The translations under genes and the position numbers were made by a program. The notes under the pieces are model-generated. The model saw nothing but the letters and a program-made list of their open reading frames with translations, searched no databases and was not told the DNA's origin. A stretch of DNA of 64,000 nucleotides from Enterococcus sp. DIV1094 (GTDB lineage Bacteria; Bacillota; Bacilli; Lactobacillales; Enterococcaceae): positions 763,501 to 827,500 of the forward strand of contig NZ_CP147250.1 of NCBI RefSeq assembly GCF_017316305.2, written 5' to 3'. Positions within the stretch are counted from its first letter, which is position 1. Each line of letters begins with the position of its first letter. Below are positions 44,947 to 54,785 of this stretch, piece by piece.

Positions 44947-46128
44947 TTAACGCAAGCGCTCTACGTCACGTGCAATCATTAATTCTTCATCTGTTGGGAT
45001 AACTAATACTTTGACTTTTGAGTCTTTTGTTGAGATATCTAACTCTTCGCCACGTAGTTTGTTCAATTCTGGGTCGATTTCACAGCCAAACCATGTCATA
45101 CCTTTGATGACTTCGTTACGAACATGACCGTCGTTTTCTCCAATACCAGCAGTAAAGACGATTGCATCGACACCGTTCATTGTTGTTACGTAACCACCGA
45201 TATATTTACGGATACGGTCAACGAACACATCATAGGCTAAACGGATTTCTTCTTTATCATAGTTATTTTCAAGGTCACGCATATCGCTAGATAGATTTGT
45301 TAACCCTAAAAGACCAGATTTTTTGTTTAAGATATCAACCATCTCATTGATATCGATTGATAATTTTTCCATTAGATAAGGTAAGATCGCTGGATCGATA
45401 TCACCAGAACGAGTACCCATCGTTACACCTGCTAATGGCGTGAAGCCCATTGATGTGTCGACAGATTTTCCACCGTCAACGGCAGTGATCGAAGCGCCAT
45501 TACCTAAATGACAAGTGATGATTTTCAAGTCTTCGATCGGTTTACCTAACATATCAGCTGCACGTTCAGAAACGTAGCGATGACTTGTTCCGTGGAAACC
45601 ATATTTTCTCACTTTAAAATCTTCGTAGTAAGCCATTGGTAAGCTGTATAAATAATTATGTTTTGGCATAGTCGCATGGAAAGAAGTGTCAAAGACAGCT
45701 ACACTTTGGATATCTGGCAAGATTTTCTTGAATGCTTTGATTCCCATCAAGTTTGCAGGATTGTGCAATGGCGCAAATTCTGCTAATTCTTCGATGCGTG
45801 TCATTACTTCTTCGTCGATGACTACAGAGTCACCATAAGTTTCTCCACCATGAACAACACGATGTCCAACACCTGTGATTTCATCGTATGCGCCTAAGAT
45901 ATTTAATTCGATCAATTGATCCAATAACATTTTCACAGCAATTTCATGATCATCAATATCCAAGATTTGTTCAAATTTTTGACCTTCACCATACTTGATT
46001 GTAAAAATTGAATCATTTAGACCAATTCTTTCAACGATTCCCTTAGCGATTACAGTTTCTTCTGGCATTTGATATAATTGCCATTTTAAACTTGAACTTC
46101 CAGCATTGATTGCAATTGTTTTTGACAT
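44947..46128 (-). CDS. ackA: Acetate kinase
   Basis: A 393-residue enzyme that makes ATP and acetate from acetyl-phosphate. Signatures are [13 protein letters not shown] at the N-terminus, [35 protein letters not shown] and [15 protein letters not shown], with [10 protein letters not shown] near the C-terminus. GGAGAG precedes the ATG. It follows the methyltransferase gene by 24 nt, the usual arrangement downstream of comG in Lactobacillales. The gap 44857-44946 holds no clear terminator of its own. Confidence 0.97.
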   Translation of the reverse strand: MSKTIAINAGSSSLKWQLYQMPEETVIAKGIVERIGLNDSIFTIKYGEGQKFEQILDIDDHEIAVKMLLDQLIELNILGAYDEITGVGHRVVHGGETYGDSVVIDEEVMTRIEELAEFAPLHNPANLMGIKAFKKILPDIQSVAVFDTSFHATMPKHNYLYSLPMAYYEDFKVRKYGFHGTSHRYVSERAADMLGKPIEDLKIITCHLGNGASITAVDGGKSVDTSMGFTPLAGVTMGTRSGDIDPAILPYLMEKLSIDINEMVDILNKKSGLLGLTNLSSDMRDLENNYDKEEIRLAYDVFVDRIRKYIGGYVTTMNGVDAIVFTAGIGENDGHVRNEVIKGMTWFGCEIDPELNKLRGEELDISTKDSKVKVLVIPTDEELMIARDVERLR

Positions 46129-46152
46129 GTTACTCTCCTTTTTAGTGAATGA

Positions 46153-47160
46153 TTATAACGAAGACGATTTCCAGTTTTCAAATTCTCTGAAAAACTTCGT
46201 CACCTTCTCTGGTTCTTTTAGTGAATCAAGTTTAACAAGCAATACCTCTTTGACTTGCTTTGCCTGTTCTCCTTTTTTCTGTAAAATCAAAATACTTTTT
46301 TGCGATTGCTTATTTCGGAACAATTCATCAGGTAATTGGATCATTCCTTGAAGATAGCCTTCTTCTTTAAACCATTTTTTTATGTGGTCGCTTTGCTCTG
46401 TTTCCAAGAAATTGCTTGGCATCAAGAATAAACCGAATCCATCTGGCTTGACGTATTTCATTGCCTGTTCCAGTAACAGATGATGCGCATAACTATGGCC
46501 TTCTGTTGCGCTGGTCAAAAAGTCTTTTGCTTTTTGATCATTCGGGTAAAATCCGACTGGCAGATCACTGATAGCGACATCGACTGGCTCAATCAATAAA
46601 TCTTGTAACCCATCTTGATGGAAATACTGAACATTCGCTTGTGTCAACTCACTTGTAGAAGCGGCGACAGACAATAGCGTATCATCGATATCCACACCAA
46701 AACCTTCTGTTTGGTATCCGGCAATCTTTAGGTTTAAAAGAACTGTTAATAACAAATTGCCCATACCTGCTGAAATATCTAAGACACCGATTTTTTCTTT
46801 ATGATCCGAGAATAGTTGCTCGATCAAGAAAACAAACAAGAAACCAATACTATCTGGTGTCAATTGATGGTTGGCTTGCAAGTGTTCCGTCTGACTGCCC
46901 TTTAACAAAAGAAGCTGAGATAAACGACGCCATTCTTCCGGTTCAAAAGACAACTCACTCAATTTTTGATAAAGTTTTGAGATCTGTTCAGCTGTCTGTT
47001 CATTTGGTACGCCATCTACCACACGTACTTGATAGTTGTCTCGTAAATTTTCGGCATTTTCAACATAAGCTTCTAAAAAAGAAGTTCCCAATGCATTTTG
47101 TAAAAGCTGAATAGCTTCCAGGTTTTGCTCAAACCCTTGTTCCATTTTTTCTGGTAACAT
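46153..47160 (-). CDS. Class I SAM-dependent methyltransferase (YtxK-like)
   Basis: A 335-residue protein of the N6-adenine-type methyltransferase family found between comG and ackA in many Firmicutes. Motif I is VLDISAGMGNLLLTVLL and the catalytic-loop motif is DVAISDLPVGFYP, where N-P-P-Y enzymes have NPP; this degenerate form leaves the substrate unclear. The N-terminal 100 residues are helical. The start is set at the ATG at 47160 with GAGG 6 nt before it; the ATG at 47172 is also possible. It is probably co-transcribed with ackA. Confidence 0.85.
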   Translation of the reverse strand: MLPEKMEQGFEQNLEAIQLLQNALGTSFLEAYVENAENLRDNYQVRVVDGVPNEQTAEQISKLYQKLSELSFEPEEWRRLSQLLLLKGSQTEHLQANHQLTPDSIGFLFVFLIEQLFSDHKEKIGVLDISAGMGNLLLTVLLNLKIAGYQTEGFGVDIDDTLLSVAASTSELTQANVQYFHQDGLQDLLIEPVDVAISDLPVGFYPNDQKAKDFLTSATEGHSYAHHLLLEQAMKYVKPDGFGLFLMPSNFLETEQSDHIKKWFKEEGYLQGMIQLPDELFRNKQSQKSILILQKKGEQAKQVKEVLLVKLDSLKEPEKVTKFFREFENWKSSSL

Positions 47161-47309
47161 CGTGCGCCTCATTTCTAGATATATTATAACAATTATTTTA
47201 CCTGTTTAATTCTAACGAACAATTGCCAAAATTTCAATCGTTTTCATCCTTTTTCTTTGTGAAATTGCGAACATTCAACACCGCAAAAACAGCTGTATTA
47301 TAGAAAAGA

Positions 47310-47331
47310 GGGATTACTGCTTTGTAATCCC
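47310..47331 (-). terminator. Intrinsic terminator after comGG
   Basis: Stem GGGATTAC/GTAATCCC with a 6-nt loop, followed by TCTTTTCTA on the minus strand, directly after the comGG stop codon. Confidence 0.8.
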
Positions 47332-47703
47332 CTAATCTGTAGTATTTTCTGTACTAGCGCTCCTATTTTCTCTAAATTCAAATTGGAAAGGTGAGACAGT
47401 TACCACTAATTCCACTTGTTCCTGTGTTACTTTATACTGGACTGTACCTACATTGTAATCATACTCCCCTTTGCTCTGCTCCTTCAACTGATCGGCTTCC
47501 ATCAGAAACATTTGCTTGATGATTTTTGCTTGATAATATTTTTTGATACGTACATAGCTGTCTATCTTTAGACGATAACTTTCGAGGAATCCATGCATGA
47601 GGAATACACACAACAAAAATAGAGCCAAGGTCGAAAATAGAACATTTCCTCTCAATTGCTTATGTTTTTGGTTTTGTCCAAATACCATACCTAGTTTCTC
47701 CAT
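47332..47703 (-). CDS. comGG: Competence pseudopilus protein ComGG-like
   Basis: A 123-residue protein, last of the comG operon. It has one N-terminal membrane helix (about 23-40) and a periplasm-facing, beta-rich tail (QYKVTQEQVELVVTVSPFQF). ComGG proteins are poorly conserved, so the assignment rests on position, size and topology. It overlaps comGF by 44 nt. It is expected to be a minor pseudopilin of the DNA-uptake machine. A terminator follows at once. Confidence 0.8.
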   Translation of the reverse strand: MEKLGMVFGQNQKHKQLRGNVLFSTLALFLLCVFLMHGFLESYRLKIDSYVRIKKYYQAKIIKQMFLMEADQLKEQSKGEYDYNVGTVQYKVTQEQVELVVTVSPFQFEFRENRSASTENTTD

Positions 47704-48085
47704 TCATAAATTCGACATGCAGAGAAATCATTTGATCCTCTTCTTTGAAACGCACTCGTTCGACACCAGTCAGCATCGGTTGATGTCCACCAGCAGTTCC
47801 ACGTTTTCTGATCATTTGCTGATAGCCTTCAATGATGAACGTTCTCTCGTTTTCATAATACAAGCGATCACCAACGAGCGAAACACGTTGACTAGAAGCA
47901 AGTTCATTTTCGAATTGAGTTAAGAAAATCAACCATTCTGTTTGTTCGTCTTTTTGTAAGAATGTATTCATCTTCTCAGTTTGCCGGATAAATAAACCAA
48001 ATGATAAAAGTATCGTATTTAAGACAAGTAAGGCGATCAAACATTCAATCATCGTAAACCCAGCTAGTCTAGTTCTTCCGTTCAA
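47660..48085 (-). CDS. comGF: Competence minor pseudopilin ComGF
   Basis: A 141-residue protein. The type IV pilin-like start AGFTMIECLIALLVLN has Gly before the cleavage point and Glu at position 5, followed by the hydrophobic helix. The C-terminal part (ERVRFKEEDQMISLHVEFMNGETRYG) fits ComGF. The start is a TTG at 48085 within the end of comGE (17-nt overlap), with a weak upstream site. Downstream it overlaps comGG. Confidence 0.88.
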   Translation of the reverse strand: MNGRTRLAGFTMIECLIALLVLNTILLSFGLFIRQTEKMNTFLQKDEQTEWLIFLTQFENELASSQRVSLVGDRLYYENERTFIIEGYQQMIRKRGTAGGHQPMLTGVERVRFKEEDQMISLHVEFMNGETRYGIWTKPKT

Positions 48086-48398
48086 ATTCGATCACTTCGT
48101 TTCCATTATTGATTGAGATCTTGTTTATTCTCTGATCTTGCCTATTTATTACTGTAGTCTCTTGGTTCCATTCCACTGGTCTCTTCGGCAACTCTCCATG
48201 CAGACGATAGTTTCTCACATCTTCATACAACGTCCGTAACAGAAGTATTTCTCGATCCTTTGTTTTTTCTTGTTGGATCAAAAATAAATTCCCAGAACTC
48301 ATAATATAAATACTCATTGCTGTGATCATCAATGCTGTTAATGATTCTAGCAATACAAAGCTAGCTAGATTGGACTTTTTTGATATAACGACCACCAC
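48069..48398 (-). CDS. comGE: Competence minor pseudopilin ComGE
   Basis: A 109-residue protein with a pilin-like N-terminal helix (FVLLESLTALMITAMSIYIM, Glu at the usual place). The start is placed at GTG 48398, inside the comGD end, because the frame needs it and AGGTGG lies just upstream; it is uncertain by a few codons. It overlaps comGD by 38 nt and comGF by 17 nt, so the genes are translationally coupled. Confidence 0.82.
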   Translation of the reverse strand: MVVVISKKSNLASFVLLESLTALMITAMSIYIMSSGNLFLIQQEKTKDREILLLRTLYEDVRNYRLHGELPKRPVEWNQETTVINRQDQRINKISINNGNEVIEFERKN

Positions 48399-48828
48399 CT
48401 AATTGGAATTGATAAATGATTCTTTGCTGCTTTTCTACCCAATAAAATTCATATGCCTTCAATGAACTTTCATTGCCAGTATTTGCAGCGTAAGTGATCA
48501 TGGCATGACGCTCGACAGTCAACGTCTCAGGTATCGGTAACACTTGCCATTCCATGGACGAGTAAGCAGGCACATCAAATAAAAGACTGTGTCGGATCGG
48601 GTCATAGTAAAAACGGGTAGCTTGTTGATGGATGATCGCGCTCTGTTGTGCCAGATCGATCCGTTTTTCTAACTGATCAAAAAAACGTTGGGTTGACTGC
48701 TCGTGTTCTAAAGAGCGGAAAGATAAGACAGGAAAGACAAAGAAAGACAGGGAGAGGACCAAAACGGTGATTGTTTCTACCAAAGTATACGCTTCAGCGC
48801 TGTGCTTTTTAGTTTTTGCGATATGCAT
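48361..48828 (-). CDS. comGD: Competence minor pseudopilin ComGD
   Basis: A 155-residue protein with a pilin signal near AEAYTLVETITVLVLSLSFF (Glu at position 5 of the mature form) and a globular C-terminal part. The ATG at 48828 is chosen because AGGA lies 8 nt before it; the frame is open for 32 more codons upstream within comGC, but no site supports them. It overlaps comGC by 20 nt. Confidence 0.85.
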   Translation of the reverse strand: MHIAKTKKHSAEAYTLVETITVLVLSLSFFVFPVLSFRSLEHEQSTQRFFDQLEKRIDLAQQSAIIHQQATRFYYDPIRHSLLFDVPAYSSMEWQVLPIPETLTVERHAMITYAANTGNESSLKAYEFYWVEKQQRIIYQFQLGGGRYIKKVQSS

Positions 48829-49090
48829 CGGCATGTTCCTGTTTGATGTATCCCTCTCGTAACAGCTCATCAATACTTGGAACCTTTCCGTCATTTTGTA
48901 GTGCGTATAATTCACTTTGCGCATCGATCAGTTGCATGACTGCTTCACGTCCTTCCTTGTTGACATGGTCACGATAACGAGAAATATTTGGGATAAATAA
49001 TAAAACCAACGCACTGATGACTAACAAGACGATCAACATCTCTATCAGAGTAAAACTTTTTAGGCGAGCCACTCTTTTTTTGATTTTCAT
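48809..49090 (-). CDS. comGC: Competence major pseudopilin ComGC
   Basis: A 93-residue prepilin, the main subunit of the competence pilus. The processing site is LKSFTLIEMLIVLLVISALVLLFIPN, where the prepilin peptidase cuts before Phe and methylates it. The tail reads VNKEGREAVMQLIDAQSELYALQND. GAGGAGG lies 7 nt before the ATG at 49090. It overlaps the comGB stop by 4 nt (ATGA). Confidence 0.95.
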   Translation of the reverse strand: MKIKKRVARLKSFTLIEMLIVLLVISALVLLFIPNISRYRDHVNKEGREAVMQLIDAQSELYALQNDGKVPSIDELLREGYIKQEHADAYRKN

Positions 49091-50136
49091 AGTAGAACCT
49101 CCTCGATATTTCCATATACTGGTAATAAAATGGCTGCATAAATCAACAGAATCAATGCAGCGATCCCTAAGAAAAGAACTGGTTGGATCCAATGTAACCA
49201 ACGATGGATCTTTTGAAAAAATTCTTTCCGTGTGATTTCACTGTAAAACAGTAATTCCTTACCTAAATTTCCTTTTGCTTCCCCTTGTAGCACGATACGA
49301 CTGAATTCTGTCGTCAAAAAAGAGTATTGTTCAAATTGTTGCGCCAACGGAATACCTACTTCGAGTCCTTGCATCAACTGATACGCTAAAGACTGGACTA
49401 AACTTCCCTCTTTTGTTTCCTTTAAGCAACGTATGATTTGTTTCAAATCAAGTCCTTCATAAAAAAGTTTTCCTATTTCTAGTGCCAGATAGGCCGACTG
49501 ATAAGAGCGATAGAGCCTTCCGATCGCCCATTGTTTACTGATCCACTCACTTCGTTTGATGGCTTCCCAGTTTTTCAAGCGGAAAAAAATCGCTGATCCA
49601 AAGAAAAAGCAACTACCAAAAACGCCCAAGAACAGCCAATGACTCGATTGAAGTAAGTAAATCCCCCAATGTGTCGTTGATACCATCTCAGTTTGAAGCA
49701 ATTGAGGCAAGACTAACTCCCGTAGACTGACAAAGATACCTAGTAAAAAAATAAGTAATAGAAGTGGATAGCTGATGACCTTCTTTAGTTCTTTACGGAA
49801 TGTTTCAACTAGTCGAAATTGCTCGGCGATTCCTTTTAAAGTCTCCACCAAATTCCCATGGATTTCTGCCAATTCTACCTGGACGAGTTGCTCTTGTTTA
49901 AACCCCAATTGCTGTAAAACAGAGTGAAAGGATTCGCCAGCTTGCAGATTCTTTTTGGCGAAATGGATATAGACTTGTGGCACTAGCTGAAGCAAATCCA
50001 CTAAATCCAGTGCTTGTTGTAAGCTGAAACCATTTGACAATAGTTCACCAATGGTTTGGATAAAACGCGCTTGTTGCTTAGGAGGCATTTTTTTAAAATG
50101 GATGGGATTGCCAGACACTCTTTTGCGCCTCTTCAT
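49087..50136 (-). CDS. comGB: Competence membrane platform protein ComGB
   Basis: A 349-residue GspF-type inner-membrane protein on which the pseudopilus assembles. It has two repeats of the family's helical domain (about 25-145 and 215-315, with TIGELLSNGFSLQQALDLV and GKLFYEGLDLKQII) and three membrane helices, the last at the C-terminus. ATG 50136 follows GGAGG by 7 nt. It overlaps comGA by 44 nt and comGC by 4 nt. Confidence 0.95.
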   Translation of the reverse strand: MKRRKRVSGNPIHFKKMPPKQQARFIQTIGELLSNGFSLQQALDLVDLLQLVPQVYIHFAKKNLQAGESFHSVLQQLGFKQEQLVQVELAEIHGNLVETLKGIAEQFRLVETFRKELKKVISYPLLLLIFLLGIFVSLRELVLPQLLQTEMVSTTHWGIYLLQSSHWLFLGVFGSCFFFGSAIFFRLKNWEAIKRSEWISKQWAIGRLYRSYQSAYLALEIGKLFYEGLDLKQIIRCLKETKEGSLVQSLAYQLMQGLEVGIPLAQQFEQYSFLTTEFSRIVLQGEAKGNLGKELLFYSEITRKEFFQKIHRWLHWIQPVLFLGIAALILLIYAAILLPVYGNIEEVLL

Positions 50137-51016
50137 AACTAGACCTCCATTCTTTTTTGATTTCACTACCAGAGAAATAATAGGACCACAATGCTGTAGG
50201 GTGTCCATTGAAATCAGACAATAGCTCTTGATAGATGACTCCGGCTAAACATTCGTCAAAGGCATCATTTTTCGTTAATTCCTTCATTCGTGCCAATGTT
50301 CCATGCAGATCTCGGGCATGAACGGTGGCAAACACTCGATGTCCTGTCAAGGCTGCTCGGATCGCTGCATCTGCTGTCTTTTTATCCCTGATTTCACCAA
50401 CGATCAATAAATCAGGGCGATGGCGTAAAGCAAGTTTTAACAACTGATCATAAGTCTGATCGATTTTCTCATTCACTTGTAACTGCAAAAACAAAGGCTC
50501 TTCAATTTCTACTGGGTCTTCGATCGTGATCACTTGTTCCTCGTTCCTACGAGCAAGGTGATACATCAGCGAAGTTTTCCCCGAACCGACCGGCCCACTA
50601 AACAAAAACAACCCCCGATCGATCGTACTGCGTTCAATGATTTGCAAGTCTTCGGCAATGAAGCAACGAAATTGTTTCTCACTCAATGCGTAAAGTAAGC
50701 GGATGACCAAACTTTCTCTTTGTAAATAATCCCCTACTGATGAGAGTCTTAACCTGATTTTTTGCTGACCCAATAAATAAGTAAGTGAGCCTAATTGCGC
50801 TTTTCTTTTTTCACCAATATCCATTTGTCCTAGATATTTGAAACTAGCAATCAATTGCTGGCCAGCTTCAAGAGAAAGTGCGCGCTGAAATGTTCGGCTT
50901 TTACCTATTCGAAAGTAAACCTTGAAATCTTCTGGAAATGGTAAGATATAGATATCTTGTACTTTATTTTTAGTCCCTCCATGGATGATCTCGTTTGCTA
51001 AATCTTTTATCTTCAT
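50093..51016 (-). CDS. comGA: Competence traffic ATPase ComGA
   Basis: A 307-residue GspE/PilB-type ATPase that powers pseudopilus assembly. It has Walker A (FSGPVGSGKTSL), an Asp box (TIEDPVEIEE), Walker B (LLIVGEIRDKKTADAAIRAALTGH) and the His box (FATVHARD). The length is typical of streptococcal and enterococcal ComGA. GGAGG-like sequence precedes the ATG at 51016. It is the first gene of a complete seven-gene comG operon. A clear ComX-type TACGAATA box is not seen upstream; the nearest sequence is GACGTATA. Confidence 0.96.
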   Translation of the reverse strand: MKIKDLANEIIHGGTKNKVQDIYILPFPEDFKVYFRIGKSRTFQRALSLEAGQQLIASFKYLGQMDIGEKRKAQLGSLTYLLGQQKIRLRLSSVGDYLQRESLVIRLLYALSEKQFRCFIAEDLQIIERSTIDRGLFLFSGPVGSGKTSLMYHLARRNEEQVITIEDPVEIEEPLFLQLQVNEKIDQTYDQLLKLALRHRPDLLIVGEIRDKKTADAAIRAALTGHRVFATVHARDLHGTLARMKELTKNDAFDECLAGVIYQELLSDFNGHPTALWSYYFSGSEIKKEWRSSYEEAQKSVWQSHPF

Positions 51017-51145
51017 CTCTTTCCCTCCAAAAAAATATACGTCTTTTTCAAATAAATCGTTTATTTTTACAAAATTTAATGAAAATCGTTGGTTAAATCC
51101 GAATTTATGTTATACTAGTAAAAATTTATTTTGGGAGGTTTCAGA

Positions 51146-52885
51146 GTGGATTCGCATTTAAACAAACACATTGCAGTTGCCGGAAAAAAACAACCTGCTG
51201 ACTTGGTCATCAAACATGCAAAAATCGTCAATGTCTTTACCAAAACGATCATGGAAGGTGATGTCGCTGTCTGTGACGGAAAGATTGTAGGTATTGGGGA
51301 ATACGAGGGTACGACCATTTATGATGCAAAAGGACAGTATTTAGTTCCTGGTTTGATTGATGGTCATGTGCATATCGAGAGCTCTTTGTTAGCGCCAAAA
51401 GAGTTTGCGAAAATCTCTCTGTTACATGGGGTTACGACAGTAGTAACTGACCCTCATGAAATCGGAAATGTGGCAGGAAGCTTAGGTCTTGAATTTATGT
51501 TGACAGATGCGAAAGAGACACCGATGAATATATTTATCATGTTGCCTTCTTGTGTGCCTGTCACACCATTTGAAACTAGTGGTGCAGTCTTAGATGCAAA
51601 ATCACTTGCGCCATTTCTTACGCATCCTGAAGTCCTTGGCTTAGCCGAAGTGATGAACTATCAAGCAGTCGCTTCAAATGAGCAAACGATTATCGATAAA
51701 TTGCAACTGATGCACCAAAACAATAAAAAAATCGATGGCCACGCTGCTGGTATCCATGGGGACGATCTAAACGTCTACTTGACTGCTGGCATACGTACAG
51801 ACCACGAGGCAACGACCGCCGAAGAAGCAAAAGAACGTTTAGCACTAGGTATGTATTTGATGGTTCGAGAAGGAACCGTAGCAAAAGATCTACATGCTCT
51901 GTTACCTGCGATCACACCGGACAATTCACGACGCTGTTTATTTGTAACTGATGACAAACTGATCAATGATCTAGTAGCAGAAGGCTCGATCGATCATATC
52001 GTCCGCGAAGCAATCTTGGCGGGTATGGACCCACTACAAGCAATCCAAATGGCTTCATTGAATGCGGCAGAATGTTTTGGTTTACAACATTTAGGAGCAG
52101 TTGCGCCAGGCTATCAAGCAGACTTTTTCTTAACTGATGACTTGAACAAATTGCCGATCAATACGGTTTTCCATCAAGGAGAAACGGTTGTGGTAGATGG
52201 ACAGTTGGTGCCTGATTCTACAGAAACAAACAATCAGCCTGCTATTGACGCATTACCAAAAATGGCAGTTGCGCCATTCGATTCAAATTCTTTGAAATTG
52301 GCTTTAGCTTCATCAACTGCTCATGTCATTGAGATCATCCCAAATAGCTTGCTGACAAATGATTTGTTGGAGCAAGTCCAAGTCGAGGACGGTGCTTTCA
52401 CCCCTTCCATCGCAGATGATCAACTAAAAATCGCTGTCATTGAGCGTCATCATCGTACAGGAAATATCGGGCTTGGCATCGTCAAAGGATTTCAATTAAA
52501 AAGTGGTGCCTTAGCTACTACGGTGGCTCACGATTCACATAATATCGTCGTCGTAGGAACGAATGATGAAGACATGCGTTATGCTGCTGAACGTTTGATC
52601 GAACGTGGCGGCGGAATGATCGTTGTAGATCAGGAAACCGAATTAGCTTGTTTACCGTTACCGATTGGCGGATTGATGTCTCTAGAACCTTTTGAAACAG
52701 TCAATCAACAATTGCTGAACTTGACTGAGCAAGCGCACAAGCTAGGAGCAAGCCAAGCATTCGATCCTTTCTTGACACTTTCATTTCTAACGTTATCAGT
52801 TATTCCTGAATTGAAGATCACCGATATGGGTCTCTTCTCTTTTTCAAAATTTGACTTGATTCCCGTCTGTGACCAAAAAGAGTAA
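51146..52885 (+). CDS. ade: Adenine deaminase
   Basis: A 579-residue metal-dependent amidohydrolase that converts adenine to hypoxanthine for purine salvage. The metal-binding HxH is in PGLIDGHVHIESS, followed by TVVTDPHEIGNV, an IDGHAAG segment, GIRTDHEAT and LFVTDDK. The C-terminal domain (about 400-579) includes RTGNIGLGIVKGF and VAHDSHNIVVVG. The start is a GTG at 51146, 7 nt after GGGAGG. A promoter TTGGTT, 16 nt, TATACT can be drawn upstream. It diverges from comG. Confidence 0.96.
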   Translation: MDSHLNKHIAVAGKKQPADLVIKHAKIVNVFTKTIMEGDVAVCDGKIVGIGEYEGTTIYDAKGQYLVPGLIDGHVHIESSLLAPKEFAKISLLHGVTTVVTDPHEIGNVAGSLGLEFMLTDAKETPMNIFIMLPSCVPVTPFETSGAVLDAKSLAPFLTHPEVLGLAEVMNYQAVASNEQTIIDKLQLMHQNNKKIDGHAAGIHGDDLNVYLTAGIRTDHEATTAEEAKERLALGMYLMVREGTVAKDLHALLPAITPDNSRRCLFVTDDKLINDLVAEGSIDHIVREAILAGMDPLQAIQMASLNAAECFGLQHLGAVAPGYQADFFLTDDLNKLPINTVFHQGETVVVDGQLVPDSTETNNQPAIDALPKMAVAPFDSNSLKLALASSTAHVIEIIPNSLLTNDLLEQVQVEDGAFTPSIADDQLKIAVIERHHRTGNIGLGIVKGFQLKSGALATTVAHDSHNIVVVGTNDEDMRYAAERLIERGGGMIVVDQETELACLPLPIGGLMSLEPFETVNQQLLNLTEQAHKLGASQAFDPFLTLSFLTLSVIPELKITDMGLFSFSKFDLIPVCDQKE

Positions 52886-52897
52886 AAATGAGAACAA

Positions 52898-52942
52898 AAA
52901 AAGAAGAGAGAGGAACTTGTTGTTCCCATTCTCTTCTTTTTT
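52898..52942. terminator. Bidirectional terminator between ade and trmB
   Basis: A long stem (AAAAAAGAAGAGA with its complement, plus GGAAC/GTTCC inside) lies between the two convergent genes and has A and T runs on both sides. Confidence 0.85.
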
Positions 52943-53593
52943 CTATTTGTTTTTATCTACAAATTGTGCTTCTACACGATAGATCCGTTGTCCTCGAGAA
53001 GAGAACTTCTCTTCATATTCTGTCATGATATTGTCTTCAAAATCACTTTGATGTAAATCAAGCCAGACTTTTTTCAGGCGCATGCCGTACTGTGAAAAAC
53101 TAGCCAATGAATACTCAAACAATCCTTGATTATCTGTCTTGAAGTGGATCTCACCATTTGGTTTTAAGATCTCTTCATCGACAGCTAAGAATGTACGGTA
53201 CGTCAACCGTCGTTTCTCATGTCTTTTTTTAGGCCACGGATCCGAAAAGTTCAAATAAATTTGATCGATTTCATTTTCTGAAAAGTACTCAGTCAAAGCG
53301 GAACCATCCACATGTAATAATCTCAAATTAGGTAGCGGTTCTTCCAATACTTTGTCTAACGCAATGGAAACGACACTCACTTGCATTTCGATCCCGATAT
53401 AATTGATTTCTGGATGAGCTTTTGCCATCCCAGTAATAAACTGGCCTTTTCCCATACCGATCTCAATATGGATTGGTTGATCATTGCCAAACAATTCTTT
53501 CCATTTCCCTCGCCATTTTGTTGGCTCACTGATGACGATCTCTGGATGAGCGGCTAGCATTTCTGCTGCATTTGGTCGGTTACGAACACGCAT
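52943..53593 (-). CDS. trmB: tRNA (guanine-N7)-methyltransferase
   Basis: A 216-residue class I methyltransferase that makes m7G46 in tRNA. Marks are [13 protein letters not shown], the SAM loop [33 protein letters not shown], and the catalytic region [19 protein letters not shown] followed by [20 protein letters not shown] 53593 has GAGGAAG 6 nt before it; the frame extends 9 codons upstream without a site. It follows ccrZ on the same strand. Confidence 0.97.
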   Translation of the reverse strand: MRVRNRPNAAEMLAAHPEIVISEPTKWRGKWKELFGNDQPIHIEIGMGKGQFITGMAKAHPEINYIGIEMQVSVVSIALDKVLEEPLPNLRLLHVDGSALTEYFSENEIDQIYLNFSDPWPKKRHEKRRLTYRTFLAVDEEILKPNGEIHFKTDNQGLFEYSLASFSQYGMRLKKVWLDLHQSDFEDNIMTEYEEKFSSRGQRIYRVEAQFVDKNK

Positions 53594-53707
53594 CTTTTTC
53601 TTCCTCTCTATTCCTATCAAAGATTGTTCCTTAAATTCTACTTATTTTAGCCTAAATTGCTAGGAGTCTTGCCCCTAAAAACAAAAAAATCAACTGAATA
53701 TCCGAGC

Positions 53708-54487
53708 TTAACCACTAAAAATACGTTTAAGTTGTAAAATCTCTTCATTCATTCGTCGATAATCTTCACGTTTACAGTAGCGGGTGATTTCTTGTAATAA
53801 ATTCATCACCGCATACCAATGTAACTTTTCTAAAATCTCATCTGTTGGTCGGATACCATAACTGATCAACCATTGGTTCCAGCTAGACAAAGGCACGTAA
53901 TTTCCTAGAATAGTCGCAATATCCACAGCAGGATCAGCGAACATTATCGAATCCCAATCAACTAGATATAAATAATTTTTACAGACTAACCAATTCCGAT
54001 GATTGACATCGCCATGGACGACTGCTAGTTTCTCTTTGTCCACAGAAGGGACTTGTTGGCATAAATAGCGATAAACAAGTTGCAAAAATTGATTATTTTT
54101 TAAGCTATCGGGTAAATCTTGTTCATAATATTGAAGCATTTTCTGAGGTGTCAATACCCTACCACCGATCCGAGAAAGCATCGTTTTTAAAGACGTCGAA
54201 TGATGTAAATGATACAGCACATCTATGACATCATTTCTTTGACCGATCTCATTAGGCGTCAACAAGCGGCCTTCTAGCCACTCTTGTGCGGTCAACGTAT
54301 CGCCATCCCCTGTTCGCTTTGTCCACACTAATTTCGGCGTAATGCCTTCACGAGAGAGTGCAGCGAGCATTGGCGTTGTGTTTCTCTTGATAAAAACTTT
54401 GTCTTTATCACGCATGCCTATGTATGTTTTTCCTGTGTCACCTTTGATGGGGCGTAACCGCCACTCTTGGTCTAACTGAAACTCCAT
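53708..54487 (-). CDS. ccrZ: Phosphotransferase-family cell-cycle regulator CcrZ-like
   Basis: A 259-residue protein of the aminoglycoside phosphotransferase/choline kinase fold. The catalytic loop is VVHGDVNHRNWLV and the metal-binding Asp is in LVDWDSIMFADPAVD. The adjacency to trmB and the sequence type match CcrZ of streptococci, a protein linked to the timing of DnaA-driven replication. Function here is by homology. It lies about 115 nt upstream of trmB and should be co-transcribed with it. Confidence 0.88.
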   Translation of the reverse strand: MEFQLDQEWRLRPIKGDTGKTYIGMRDKDKVFIKRNTTPMLAALSREGITPKLVWTKRTGDGDTLTAQEWLEGRLLTPNEIGQRNDVIDVLYHLHHSTSLKTMLSRIGGRVLTPQKMLQYYEQDLPDSLKNNQFLQLVYRYLCQQVPSVDKEKLAVVHGDVNHRNWLVCKNYLYLVDWDSIMFADPAVDIATILGNYVPLSSWNQWLISYGIRPTDEILEKLHWYAVMNLLQEITRYCKREDYRRMNEEILQLKRIFSG

Positions 54488-54688
54488 CGCGCATTCTCCC
54501 GTCCTCTACTATATGTTTGCAGTACCTATTATTCTAGTCGCCCAAGTCTTGAACGTCAAGCACATATACGTTCTTTTTCCATGTTTTACTCTCTAAAAAA
54601 CCAACTTTTATCAAAATAAAAAAGTGTCGGGCGATTTATTCTCGTACTTTAGATAAATTACACACGATTTTTACAGGATCAAAAAAGA

Positions 54689-54727
54689 GGAAAGTTCGAA
54701 AAAACATAAAGTGATTTCGGACTTTCC
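54689..54727 (-). terminator. Intrinsic terminator after ecsB
   Basis: Imperfect stem GGAAAGTxCGAAA with its complement and a 13-nt loop, followed by CTCTTTTTTG on the minus strand. The rest of 54488-54785 holds no gene that I see, apart from the ccrZ promoter side. Confidence 0.8.
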
Positions 54728-54785
54728 TACATGACATATACATTCATTATAAAAAAATGAAGTTTTTCAGCTTATTTTTCAACTA

